Positions 1 to 6,571 of a DNA stretch of 8,782 nucleotides are shown piece by piece (position 1 is the stretch's first letter; each line of letters opens with the position of its first letter). Origin of the DNA: Pseudomonadota bacterium (GTDB taxonomy: Bacteria > Pseudomonadota > Alphaproteobacteria > Caulobacterales > Caulobacteraceae). A model generated the notes under the pieces. It worked only from the letters and a program-made list of their open reading frames with translations. It was not told the DNA's origin and did not search any database. The stretch is taken from positions 1 to 8,782 of the forward strand of contig JAEZHG010000289.1 of assembly GCA_023436945.1 (NCBI GenBank). Direction: 5' to 3'. Position numbers and translations under genes: made by a program.

Positions 1-1155
1 GCGGCTGCTCTCAAGAGTGCCTATCGCAAACTGGCGATGCAGCAGCACCCGGACCGCAATGGCGGCTCCGAAGAGTCTCTCGCCAAGTTCAAAGAAATCT
101 CCGAAGCCTATTCGGTCCTGTCCGACGAGCAAAAGCGCGCGGCCTATGACCGTTATGGCCATGCCGGTGTGAACGGTGGCGGTGCCGGTGGCGGCAACCC
201 GTTCGGACAGGGTGGCGGCTTCCACGACATCAACGACATCTTCAGCCAGGTCTTCGGCGATGCCTTTGGCGACGCCTTTGCCGGTCGCGGCGGTGGCCGC
301 TCCAGCCATGGCCCGCGCCGTGGTTCTGACCTGCGCTATGATATGGAGATCACCCTCGAGCAGGCCTATCAGGGCGCCGAGGTCGAGATCAACGTCCCCA
401 CCACCATGACCTGCGAGCCGTGCGAAGGCTCGGGCGCGAAGAAGGGCACCAAGCCGACCATCTGCTCGACCTGCGGCGGCGCTGGCCGCGTGCGGCAGGC
501 CAACGGCTTCTTCCAGGTGGAGCGCACTTGCCCACGCTGCGGTGGCTCGGGCGAGATGATTTCGGATCCTTGCCCGGAATGCCGCGGTCAGGGTCAGGTT
601 CGCAAGAACCGCCGCCTGTCGCTCAAGATTCCGGCTGGCGTGGATGACGGCTCGCGCATCCGTCTGACGGGCGAGGGCGAGGCTGGACAGCGTGGTGGTC
701 CGCGCGGTGACCTCTATGTCTTCCTGTCGGTCACCCCGCACGAACTGTTCGAGCGCGATAATCTGGACCTGCTCGTCACGGTGCCTGTGCCGATGACGGT
801 GGCGGCGCTGGGCGGCATCGTCGATGCGCCGTGTCTCGTCTCGACGGCCTGTGACGGGGCGTGCAAGCAGTCCGTAGAGGTTCCTGCGGGCTCGCAGACC
901 GGCAAGACTGTCCGCATCAAGGGCAAGGGCATGCCGCACCTGAACGGGCGTACCCGTGGAGACCTTGTAGTGGAGCTGTTTGTCGAGACCCCGACCGACC
1001 TGACCGCTCGCCAGAAGGAGCTTCTGCAAGAGCTGGCCTCCTCGCTGGGCGAGAAACAAACGCCTCGTAACTCCAGTTTCGCTGGTAAAGCCAAGCGCTT
1101 CTGGGCAGATATCATGGGTAGTGACCCAGACGAGACGAAAGACGACGCAGCGTGA
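1..1155 (+). CDS. dnaJ: Chaperone protein DnaJ (Hsp40), 5'-truncated by the window edge
   Basis: Co-chaperone that stimulates the DnaK ATPase and delivers unfolded clients in the cytoplasm. The reading frame is open from base 1, so the gene starts upstream; compared with typical DnaJ about 17 residues are missing. In order: the rest of the J domain with the HPD tripeptide (His at codon 46-48), a Gly/Phe-rich linker (about bases 160-310), a zinc-finger region with all four CxxCxGxG repeats ([32 protein letters not shown]; eight Cys, bases 412-585), then the C-terminal substrate-binding domains with the GKGMPHL segment. This is type I DnaJ. A stretch after ALGG (bases 823-870) carries three additional cysteines not found in E. 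coli DnaJ as I recall it. In many bacteria dnaK lies just upstream; here that would be outside the window. The stop overlaps the dapB start by four bases. Identification is certain; the start is not visible. Confidence 0.97.
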   Translation, partial: AAALKSAYRKLAMQQHPDRNGGSEESLAKFKEISEAYSVLSDEQKRAAYDRYGHAGVNGGGAGGGNPFGQGGGFHDINDIFSQVFGDAFGDAFAGRGGGRSSHGPRRGSDLRYDMEITLEQAYQGAEVEINVPTTMTCEPCEGSGAKKGTKPTICSTCGGAGRVRQANGFFQVERTCPRCGGSGEMISDPCPECRGQGQVRKNRRLSLKIPAGVDDGSRIRLTGEGEAGQRGGPRGDLYVFLSVTPHELFERDNLDLLVTVPVPMTVAALGGIVDAPCLVSTACDGACKQSVEVPAGSQTGKTVRIKGKGMPHLNGRTRGDLVVELFVETPTDLTARQKELLQELASSLGEKQTPRNSSFAGKAKRFWADIMGSDPDETKDDAA

Positions 1156-1901
1156 GTGATCTTTTCCACGCCGGTATCTCCGGTGCCCGTGGCCGCATGG
1201 GACGTGCGGTTTCGCAAGCGCTGGATGCGCGCTCCGACGTGGTTGTGGCCTCGCGTTTCGACCGTGGCGAGACGGTTGATCTGTCCCTCTGCGACGTGAT
1301 CATCGACTTCTCAACGCCGGAAGCCTCTGTCGCACTGGCCAAGGCCTGCGCCGAGGCCAATGGTCCGGCGCTGGTCATCGGCTCCACCGGCTTCACTCCG
1401 GAACAGGAAGCCGAGATCGATGCGGCTGCCGAAAAGATTGCCATCGTTAAAAGCGGCAACTTCTCGCTGGGCGTAAACATGCTGATCGGGTTGGTCCGCA
1501 ATGCGGCCCAACGTCTGAACGCCAAGGACTGGGATATCGAGATCACCGAGGGGCATCACCGCCGCAAGGTGGACAGCCCGTCCGGCACGGCCCTGATGCT
1601 GGGTGAAGCGGCAGCTGAAGGTCGAGGCGTTGAACTGTCTGACGTGCGCACGCCGCCCTATGACGGTGTCCAAGGCCCGCGCGCCGAAGGCACCATCGGC
1701 TTCTCGGTCATTCGTGGCGGCGGCATCATCGGTGAACATTCGGTGATGTTTGCCTCCGACGACGAGGTCCTGACCCTGTCGCACTCGGCCATCGACCGCA
1801 GCCTGTTTGCCAAGGGCGCTGTCGCTGCTGCGGCATGGGTGCGTAACCGTCCGGCAGGTCTTTACGATATGCAGGACGTTCTGGGTTTCCGTCAGGCCTG
1901 A
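1152..1901 (+). CDS. dapB: 4-hydroxy-tetrahydrodipicolinate reductase
   Basis: Reduces hydroxy-tetrahydrodipicolinate to tetrahydrodipicolinate with NAD(P)H, in the cytoplasmic pathway to meso-diaminopimelate and lysine. The 249-residue product shows the N-terminal dinucleotide-binding loop GARGRMG (11-17), IDFSTPE (51-57), GSTGF (77-81), SGNFSLGVN (101-109), and the catalytic/substrate segment [15 protein letters not shown] (133-147) with the His pair 135-136, Lys139 and the SGT loop. The RGGGIIGEH segment (188-196) also fits the family. The start is GTG at 1152, overlapping the dnaJ stop (GTGA). No strong Shine-Dalgarno precedes it, so translational coupling to dnaJ is likely. At 249 residues it is roughly 20 shorter than E. 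coli DapB; the shortening lies between the glycine loop and IDFSTPE, where the acidic cofactor-selecting region normally sits. Function is secure; cofactor preference is not. Confidence 0.97.
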   Translation: MSDLFHAGISGARGRMGRAVSQALDARSDVVVASRFDRGETVDLSLCDVIIDFSTPEASVALAKACAEANGPALVIGSTGFTPEQEAEIDAAAEKIAIVKSGNFSLGVNMLIGLVRNAAQRLNAKDWDIEITEGHHRRKVDSPSGTALMLGEAAAEGRGVELSDVRTPPYDGVQGPRAEGTIGFSVIRGGGIIGEHSVMFASDDEVLTLSHSAIDRSLFAKGAVAAAAWVRNRPAGLYDMQDVLGFRQA

Positions 1902-1920
1902 TTGGGCCTAGACCGGACCT

Positions 1921-2832
1921 ATGATCCGGCAGGGCACAAGTTACGGTATTGCGCTGAGGGCCTGTTCGGCCCTTAGCTTCTCTCTGATGAGCGCCTGTAT
2001 GAAATGGGCCTCAGACCTGGAGCCTGTAACGGCGGGCGAGATGGTGTTCTACCGCTCGCTGTTCGGGCTTCCGATTGTCATCATCTGGATCATGAGCCAG
2101 CACGCGGGGCTGGATGCGATCAAGACCAAGCGGCCTCTAGTTCACCTGTGGCGCTGCGGTCTGGGTGTGACGGGTATCTTCCTGCTGTTCGAAGGCTTGC
2201 GGCACCTGTCGCTGGCCGATGCGATCACGATCGGCTTTACCTCACCGATCTTTGCGACCCTGCTGTCCATCGTCTTCCTCAAGGAAAAGGTCGGCAAGCA
2301 TCGCTGGAGCGCTATCGCTATGGCTTTCCTTGGCGTGGTTGTCGTGATGCGGCCGGGTATGGAGGGCGCGCCGCCATTAGGTGGTCTGCTGACCGCCCTG
2401 GGCGGGGCATTTGTGGCGGCGTCTGTGACCGTGACCCTTCGCCAGCTGGGCAAGACCGAAACCGCGACCTCTATCGTCTTCTGGTTCTTTATCGCCTGCT
2501 GCGTGGCGGGAGGCAGCTTCAGCCTAATCTACGGCCAGTTCCATAGCTGGCAGGTCATTGGTGTGCTGGCCCTCGGCGGACTTGCCGGAGGCGTGGCGCA
2601 GATGTTCATGACCACATCGCTGCAACACGCGCCTGTGTCGGTGCTTGCTCCGCTGGATTACCTCCAGATGGTCGGTGCCATTGTGCTGGGCTGGCTTTTG
2701 ATGAGCGACGTGCCGACCTTCTGGACCCTGTGCGGTGCCCTGCTGATCGTCGGTAGCGGCCTCTATACCGCGTGGCGCGAACGGGTGCTGCGGCGCGAGA
2801 TTACGCCGCCCGCTCCTTCGTCAACGGTCTAG
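1921..2832 (+). CDS. EamA/DMT-superfamily 10-TM permease
   Basis: Inner-membrane transporter of the drug/metabolite transporter superfamily, EamA type; the substrate cannot be told from sequence. The 303-residue protein has about ten hydrophobic segments (roughly 9-27, 38-58, 76-95, 99-121, 127-144, 151-170, 182-202, 211-235, 241-264, 266-285), in two repeats of five. Family-like features include the end of TM4 with FLKEKV (119-124), a short basic loop, then TM5 ending in VVVMRPG (140-146), and the matching second-half segment SVLAPLDYLQM (240-250). The tail after residue 285 is basic then Pro-rich, probably cytoplasmic. The gene begins 19 bases after dapB and may be read from the same message. 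No convincing ribosome-binding site precedes the ATG; later Met codons (residues 23, 27) would cut into TM1, so I keep the first ATG. The 3' end overlaps the convergent BLUF gene by 32 bases. The family call is strong and the substrate is unknown. Confidence 0.9.
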   Translation: MIRQGTSYGIALRACSALSFSLMSACMKWASDLEPVTAGEMVFYRSLFGLPIVIIWIMSQHAGLDAIKTKRPLVHLWRCGLGVTGIFLLFEGLRHLSLADAITIGFTSPIFATLLSIVFLKEKVGKHRWSAIAMAFLGVVVVMRPGMEGAPPLGGLLTALGGAFVAASVTVTLRQLGKTETATSIVFWFFIACCVAGGSFSLIYGQFHSWQVIGVLALGGLAGGVAQMFMTTSLQHAPVSVLAPLDYLQMVGAIVLGWLLMSDVPTFWTLCGALLIVGSGLYTAWRERVLRREITPPAPSSTV

Positions 2833-3235
2833 GCGGTTCACCCAAAAGCCGCAGCAGGGTTCTGCGCCAATCCATGACGGTGCTCGGGCGATCCCCCAAA
2901 AGCCTGCCCAGTTCCTGATCAGGAAGAGCTTCTTCGTCGGGTGCGATCATTGACCAGCCCACCACATCACGGGCCGGGATCTCTTCGCGCGCGACCACCT
3001 CGATATTGTCGTGGCGTTCGTCGAAATGCAGATGCAGCATCAACAGGTCCAGTGCCGCAGGCGGTCCTTCGAGCATCTGGATGAAATAGCCGTCCTGCAG
3101 CGTCAGGATGCCGGTAATACCGGCTTGGCTGTTCAATTGGGCCGACACCCTCACGATATCGGCCAACTGATCCGTCTTCTCGGCAGGCTTAAGCTTGGAG
3201 GCGCTTAGATAGATCAGGCAGTCCAGGGTGTTCAT
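2801..3235 (-). CDS. Short BLUF-domain (FAD) blue-light sensor protein
   Basis: A 144-residue cytoplasmic protein made of one BLUF domain (about 3-98) and a short helical tail (about 104-144), with no attached output domain. Residues expected to form the flavin photocycle network are present: Tyr9 (LIYLS), Asn35, Gln53 (FIQMLEG), Trp94 and Met96 (GWSM). The Asn-to-Gln distance (18) and the Gln-to-Met distance (43) match PixD and AppA; the Tyr-to-Asn loop is two residues longer. ITGIL (40-44) and DERH (72-75) are further family hallmarks. The frame can be extended upstream to 3334, but that would run into dut and add non-BLUF residues. The ATG at 3235 puts the domain at the N terminus and follows AAAGGA and AGGG at 10 and 5 bases. 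It lies 49 bases after dut on the same strand, so co-transcription with coaBC-dut is likely. The output partner is unknown. Confidence 0.9.
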   Translation of the reverse strand: MNTLDCLIYLSASKLKPAEKTDQLADIVRVSAQLNSQAGITGILTLQDGYFIQMLEGPPAALDLLMLHLHFDERHDNIEVVAREEIPARDVVGWSMIAPDEEALPDQELGRLLGDRPSTVMDWRRTLLRLLGEPPRPLTKERAA

Positions 3236-3240
3236 ACGCG

Positions 3241-3251
3241 CCCTGTCCTTT
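3241..3251 (-). promoter_or_regulatory. Ribosome-binding site deciding the BLUF gene start
   Basis: On the minus strand AAAGGA (3251-3246) and AGGG (3244-3241) lie 10 and 5 bases before the ATG at 3235. They support this start over the longer frame reaching 3334, which would overlap dut. Confidence 0.55.
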
Positions 3252-3284
3252 CGGTTGCCGGAAAAACTATGTCGAGCGGGAGGC

Positions 3285-3734
3285 TCAACGACCGGTTGAA
3301 CCAAACCCTCCCTCGCCACGTACCGTTTCGTCAAGTGCCGTTACGACAGATACCACGGCCTGCTCGTGACGGGCGATGACCATCTGGGCGATGCGTTCGC
3401 CGCGTTTGATGTCAAAAGCTTCCTGCCCGTGGTTGATCAGGATGACGCCCACTTCGCCGCGATAGTCGCTGTCGATGGTGCCCGGAGAGTTCAGGGTGGT
3501 GATGCCGTGCTTCAGGGCCAGACCCGAGCGTGGACGCACCTGTGCCTCATAGCCCGGCTCCAGCGCGATCTTCAGGCCCGTCGGGATCAGGGCGCGTGCG
3601 CCCGGTGCCAGCGTCACCACCTCGTCTGCACCGATGGCGGCGCGCAGGTCCATACCGGCGGAACCGGAGGTCTCATAGGCAGGCATAGCCAGGCCCTCGG
3701 CGTGGGGCAGGGCAAGAATACGAAGCGTGGTCAT
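3285..3734 (-). CDS. dut: Deoxyuridine 5'-triphosphate nucleotidohydrolase (dUTPase)
   Basis: Hydrolyses dUTP to dUMP and pyrophosphate, keeping uracil out of DNA and supplying dUMP for thymidylate synthesis; trimeric cytoplasmic enzyme. The 149-residue product has all five family motifs in order: AGMDLRA (26-32), PRSGLA (68-73), [10 protein letters not shown] (85-94, with the catalytic Asp region and uracil-stacking Tyr91), GERIAQM (112-118), and the flexible C-terminal [10 protein letters not shown] (139-148). Length is normal for the family. The ATG lies 8 bases after the coaBC stop; no strong Shine-Dalgarno is visible, only AAGG about 13 bases upstream inside the coaBC end, so translation probably depends on ribosomes finishing coaBC. 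A later Met (residue 17) would still keep motif 1, but the N-terminal segment resembles other alphaproteobacterial dUTPases. The coaBC-dut pairing is found in many proteobacteria. Confidence 0.97.
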   Translation of the reverse strand: MTTLRILALPHAEGLAMPAYETSGSAGMDLRAAIGADEVVTLAPGARALIPTGLKIALEPGYEAQVRPRSGLALKHGITTLNSPGTIDSDYRGEVGVILINHGQEAFDIKRGERIAQMVIARHEQAVVSVVTALDETVRGEGGFGSTGR

Positions 3735-3742
3735 GAAGTTTT

Positions 3743-4972
3743 TCAGGCCTTGAAATGGTCGGCGATACGGTCGGCAATACGGCGGGCAACCTCGGTCTTG
3801 GACTGACGCTCCCAGCTCTCACTGCCTTGGCGGGTAAACAGGGTGACGGCGTTGCGGTCAGAGCCGAACACATCGTCGGAAACATCATTGCCGATGATCC
3901 AGTCACAACCCTTGCGTGACAGCTTGGCCTTGGCATTGGCCTCAAGGTCAGAGGTCTCGGCAGCAAAACCGACCACCAGCTTGGGACGCAGGGGCGAGGG
4001 TTGGGACACGGCGGCCAGGATGTCGGGGTTTTCGATCAGATGCAGGGTCGGCGGGCCACCGGGAGCCTTTTTGATCTTGCCCGACGCCACGCCATCGACG
4101 CGCCAGTCGGACACGGCGGCGCTCATCACGGCAATATCGACGGGGGAGGCGGCCAGCTCCTGCTCGACCGCAGCCTTCATCTCGCTTGCGGCCTCGACCT
4201 CGATCCGGCGCACGCCAGCCGGCGCATTCAGGAACACAGGTCCCGAGACCAGCACCACCTCGGCACCCAGCTTGGCCAGCGCCTCGGCCACGGCATAGCC
4301 CTGCTTGCCGCTGGAGCGGTTGGTAATACCGCGCACGGGGTCGATGGGTTCGAAGGTTGGTCCAGCCGTCACAACGGCCTTGCGACCCGCCAGGGGGCGC
4401 GATCCCGCACCGATCAGATTGTTGATGGCCTCAAGAATGGCTTGAGGCTCGGCCATGCGGCCCTCGCCCACCTCGCCACAGGCCATCTCGCCGCTGTCAG
4501 GGCCCACAAAGGTGCCCCGATGGAAGCCGCCAAAGGCTTTGAGCTTGGCGATGTTGGCCTGAACCGCCGGATGCTCCCACATCCGCACATTCATGGCCGG
4601 TGCCCATAGGGTCTGTTTGTCGGTGGCCAGAAGGGTGGTGGAGGCTAGATCATCAGCCATACCGTTGGCGGCCTTGGCAATAAGCCCTGCCGTTGCGGGT
4701 GCCACGACCAGCAGGTCCGCCCAGCGCGACAGTTCAATATGGCCCATCGAGGTCTCGTCCTCGGGCATGAACAGCTCTTGGCGCACAGGATGGCCGCTCA
4801 AGGCTGCCAGCGACATGGGGGTGACAAACTCTGCCCCTGCCTTGGTCAAGATGGTCATGACCTCGCCACCCGACTTCTTGATCAGGCGAACCAGTTCCAG
4901 CGCCTTATAGGCCGCGATCCCGCCACCGATGATCAGAAGAACGCGGCGGCCGTGCAGGGAGGTCATCGTCAT
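3743..4972 (-). CDS. coaBC: Bifunctional phosphopantothenoylcysteine decarboxylase / phosphopantothenate-cysteine ligase
   Basis: Carries out two consecutive steps of coenzyme A synthesis: ligation of cysteine to 4'-phosphopantothenate (CoaB, C-terminal half) and FMN-dependent decarboxylation (CoaC, N-terminal half). In the 409-residue product the CoaC half shows GGGIAAYK (16-23), the catalytic His78 in [20 protein letters not shown] (91-104), PAMNVRMW (125-132) and the active-site Cys165 in [13 protein letters not shown] (164-176). The CoaB half starts near residue 197 with [13 protein letters not shown] (202-214) and SSGKQG (220-225), and has GKIKK (298-302) and GFAAET (335-340). Length is normal. 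MTMTSL offers two starts (4972 or 4966); neither has a clear ribosome-binding site. It heads a leftward unit with dut and the BLUF gene and is divergent from the lipoprotein gene across 111 bases. Identification is secure. Confidence 0.97.
   Translation of the reverse strand: MTMTSLHGRRVLLIIGGGIAAYKALELVRLIKKSGGEVMTILTKAGAEFVTPMSLAALSGHPVRQELFMPEDETSMGHIELSRWADLLVVAPATAGLIAKAANGMADDLASTTLLATDKQTLWAPAMNVRMWEHPAVQANIAKLKAFGGFHRGTFVGPDSGEMACGEVGEGRMAEPQAILEAINNLIGAGSRPLAGRKAVVTAGPTFEPIDPVRGITNRSSGKQGYAVAEALAKLGAEVVLVSGPVFLNAPAGVRRIEVEAASEMKAAVEQELAASPVDIAVMSAAVSDWRVDGVASGKIKKAPGGPPTLHLIENPDILAAVSQPSPLRPKLVVGFAAETSDLEANAKAKLSRKGCDWIIGNDVSDDVFGSDRNAVTLFTRQGSESWERQSKTEVARRIADRIADHFKA
3757..3780. 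repeat. Two tandem 12-base units inside the 3' end of coaBC
   Basis: GGTCGGCGATAC (3757-3768) is followed directly by GGTCGGCAATAC (3769-3780), differing at one base, with a decayed third unit beginning at 3781. On the coding strand this gives RIADRIAD near the CoaBC C terminus. Being a multiple of three it keeps the frame. Probably a small slippage duplication. Confidence 0.55.
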
Positions 4973-5083
4973 AGGGACTGTTTAGCCGTCGCCTGTGACC
5001 GCGTCGAGACAGGCGCGATATTGGTTTGCCCAAATCACCGACCATTGATAACAGCGATATCCAAACTGTTTCGGGGGAAACTC
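4973..5083. promoter_or_regulatory. Divergent intergenic region between coaBC and the lipoprotein gene
   Basis: These 111 bases separate two genes read away from each other, so promoters for both directions should lie here. I see no good match to sigma-70 or Caulobacter-type promoter elements; the best rightward candidate, TTGCCC (5026-5031), 17 bases, then TAACAG (5049-5054), is weak. The role is inferred from gene direction only. Confidence 0.4.
5073..5078 (+). promoter_or_regulatory. Ribosome-binding site of the lipoprotein gene
   Basis: GGGGGA lies 5 bases before the ATG at 5084. It decides the start: the same frame stays open far upstream (to 4739), but only as the antisense of coaBC, and the lipoprotein signal begins exactly at this ATG. 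Confidence 0.65.
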
Positions 5084-5593
5084 ATGGCTATTAGGTACGG
5101 GGCGGCGCTGCTTGTCGCGGCGCTGGGCGTGGCACTCGCGTCTTGCGGAAATGGCGGCTCAGCCGTGGAAACGCGCGACAGGGCTGAAAGCCAGCCATCG
5201 CAACCCGTTGGCCTGATTTCCGAAGCGGCAGAGGTGAGCGATGCCGTCAGCGAAACTCCCGTAAACGCCCCCAAGGCCACAGGCGTCCTGACCGGAAACC
5301 GCAGGGAAACTGCCGATGCCAAGGCGGTGCGCCTGTTCGAAAGAAATGGCCGTGACTTCGGCGCGGCTTCACCGGAAGACTATCTGGCCAAGGCGGTCGC
5401 CTTTACCTCGACCCCGCCACGCGATGCGGAAAAGGTCACGCGCCCCAATGGCGATGTGCTGATCTATCAGGCCAGCAGCAATACTTTCGCGGTAGTGGAC
5501 CGTCGCGGCGTGGTCCGCACCATGTTCAAGCCCTCGACGGGGGCGGCCTACTGGCAGGACCAGAAGACCAAGGCCCCCGATTTCGGACGTTAG
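5084..5593 (+). CDS. Small lipoprotein with a C-terminal domain resembling BECR-type toxin domains, function unknown
   Basis: A 169-residue protein. Residues 1-21 form a lipoprotein signal: basic Arg4, a hydrophobic stretch, then the lipobox LASC with Cys21. The next residue is Gly, so outer-membrane sorting is plausible. Residues 22-80 are low in structure and rich in Ala, Ser, Glu and Pro, probably a linker. Residues 82-161 form a compact domain: LFERNGRDFG (84-93), SPEDYLAKAVAF (96-107), NGDVLIYQ (122-129), NTFAVVDRRGVVRTMFKP (133-150) and a Tyr/Trp-rich end. From memory this pattern matches C-terminal domains of some phage and secreted polymorphic toxins of the barnase-EndoU-colicin E5/D-RelE class, which begin HFxKHGxEFG. 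Here both His positions are replaced (Leu84, Asn88), so nuclease activity is doubtful. I do not assign a function. Its stop overlaps the murI stop. That a gene exists here is well supported; the domain relation is tentative. Confidence 0.8.
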   Translation: MAIRYGAALLVAALGVALASCGNGGSAVETRDRAESQPSQPVGLISEAAEVSDAVSETPVNAPKATGVLTGNRRETADAKAVRLFERNGRDFGAASPEDYLAKAVAFTSTPPRDAEKVTRPNGDVLIYQASSNTFAVVDRRGVVRTMFKPSTGAAYWQDQKTKAPDFGR

Positions 5594-6453
5594 GCCGCCG
5601 TAAAGGTCAGCGGCGCACCCCAGAAGCGGGCGATCAGTTCGCTCTGCGGACCGGGGGTGCCGGTGGTCAGGAAGTCGCGACGACCGCTGTTGCCGAGGTC
5701 ATACTCGGTGTGACGCTCGAAATAGCGTTCCAGAGCATCGGCCACGGCGGTGGGCTGGCTGATAACCTGAACGCCTTCGGGCAGGGCTTCGGCAAACAGG
5801 TCCGCCACGATCTCATAGTGGGTGCAACCAAGGATCGCCTTGTCCGGATGACGGCCAATGCGACGACGCAAGGCATCGACGTGGTCGCGAACCACAACGC
5901 GCAGCTCTTCTTCCGGCGCGCCCAGTTCGATCAGGCCAGCCAAGCCGGGGCAGGGCTCGGTAAAGACCGCCAGATCCTCGCGGCGCTTGTCGATCTCGAT
6001 TTCATAGACACGGCTCATGGCCGTGGCAGCGGTGCAGAAGATGCCCGTGATGTCGATGGCTTCTTTCTTGAGGCCCTCAAGGCGGCCATCGCGCTCGGCC
6101 TCGAACGACCACGGCAGGCCGGTGGCGGCCTCGATGGTCGGCACGATGATGCCCAGCACGTTCAGCGGTCGGCCCATCTCTTTCGAGAACTGCGGCAACC
6201 ACGTCTGCTGGAGGCGGCGCAGGGCAATGGCCGAGGCGGTATTGCACGCCAGAACCACAACCGAAGCCCCTGCACGGAACAGGGTCTCGCAGCCCGCTCG
6301 GGTCAGTTCGACGATTTCCTCGCCGCCACGACCGCCATAGGGGGCGTGCTTCTGGTCGCCCAGATAGATGAAGTCGCGCTCGGGGAAGCGGGACACGAGT
6401 TCACGGTGAACGGTCAAACCGCCCACGCCGGAGTCAAAAACGCCTATCGCCAT
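5590..6453 (-). CDS. murI: Glutamate racemase
   Basis: Interconverts L- and D-glutamate, supplying D-glutamate for peptidoglycan; cytoplasmic and cofactor-independent. The 287-residue product shows GVFDSGVGGL (4-13, with catalytic-site Asp7 and Ser8), YLGDQKHAPYG (30-40), the first catalytic cysteine in LACNTAS (Cys70), and the second in ILGCTHYE (Cys210, with His212). The usual ATxGT segment appears as CTAAT (140-144). Between VPTIEAA and CTAAT the chain is about 17 residues longer than E. coli MurI as I recall it (roughly 112-134, charged). The frame reaches a TTG at 6474, but the ATG at 6453 matches the family start MAIGVFDSG and follows AAGG at 7 bases. It is convergent with the lipoprotein gene, with four bases shared at the stops (5590-5593), and divergent from the M3 peptidase gene. 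Function is well supported. Confidence 0.95.
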   Translation of the reverse strand: MAIGVFDSGVGGLTVHRELVSRFPERDFIYLGDQKHAPYGGRGGEEIVELTRAGCETLFRAGASVVVLACNTASAIALRRLQQTWLPQFSKEMGRPLNVLGIIVPTIEAATGLPWSFEAERDGRLEGLKKEAIDITGIFCTAATAMSRVYEIEIDKRREDLAVFTEPCPGLAGLIELGAPEEELRVVVRDHVDALRRRIGRHPDKAILGCTHYEIVADLFAEALPEGVQVISQPTAVADALERYFERHTEYDLGNSGRRDFLTTGTPGPQSELIARFWGAPLTFTAA

Positions 6454-6571
6454 ACTGCGGCCTTTAGACCTCAAGGCTTTCCCCGTCCATCACTTCGCTT
6501 TAAACCCGAATACGGAAACGCTGCGGTTGCAAGACTACGGCGACGGATTTTATCAGGTTGGGAGAGACCCG
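6454..6571. promoter_or_regulatory. Divergent intergenic region between murI and the M3 peptidase gene
   Basis: These 118 bases must hold leftward signals for murI and rightward signals for the peptidase. Seen directly: AAGG (6464-6461, minus strand) 7 bases before the murI ATG, and GGGAGAG (6560-6566, plus strand) 5 bases before the peptidase ATG. A TTGCAA (6527-6532) 17 bases before TTATCA (6550-6555) is a poor promoter match and, lying within 22-45 bases of the ATG, would leave almost no leader. No promoter is called. Confidence 0.45.

Noticed and set aside
1892..1909. Palindrome TCAGGCCTGA and overlapping stem AGGCC/GGCCT at the dapB stop, considered as terminator or operator
   Set aside because: The stem is only five bases with no T-tract, and the next gene starts 19 bases after dapB, so termination there is not expected. 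A single 10-base palindrome is not enough for an operator.
2790..2809. Six-base inverted repeat GCGGCG/CGCCGC with an 8-base loop at the BLUF stop, considered as a terminator
   Set aside because: No T-tract follows on either strand, and it lies inside the transporter coding sequence, where GC-rich short stems are expected by chance.
3236..3334. Longer BLUF start giving 33 additional residues
   Set aside because: It would overlap dut by 50 bases and add residues not seen in BLUF proteins. ATG 3235 has a ribosome-binding site and places the domain at the N terminus.
4739..5083. Upstream extension of the lipoprotein frame
   Set aside because: This part is the antisense of coaBC. The lipoprotein signal and the ribosome-binding site both point to the ATG at 5084.
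6527..6555. TTGCAA, 17 bases, then TTATCA as a promoter for the peptidase gene
   Set aside because: The -10 part matches the consensus poorly and the position would leave almost no room for the ribosome-binding site in the leader.
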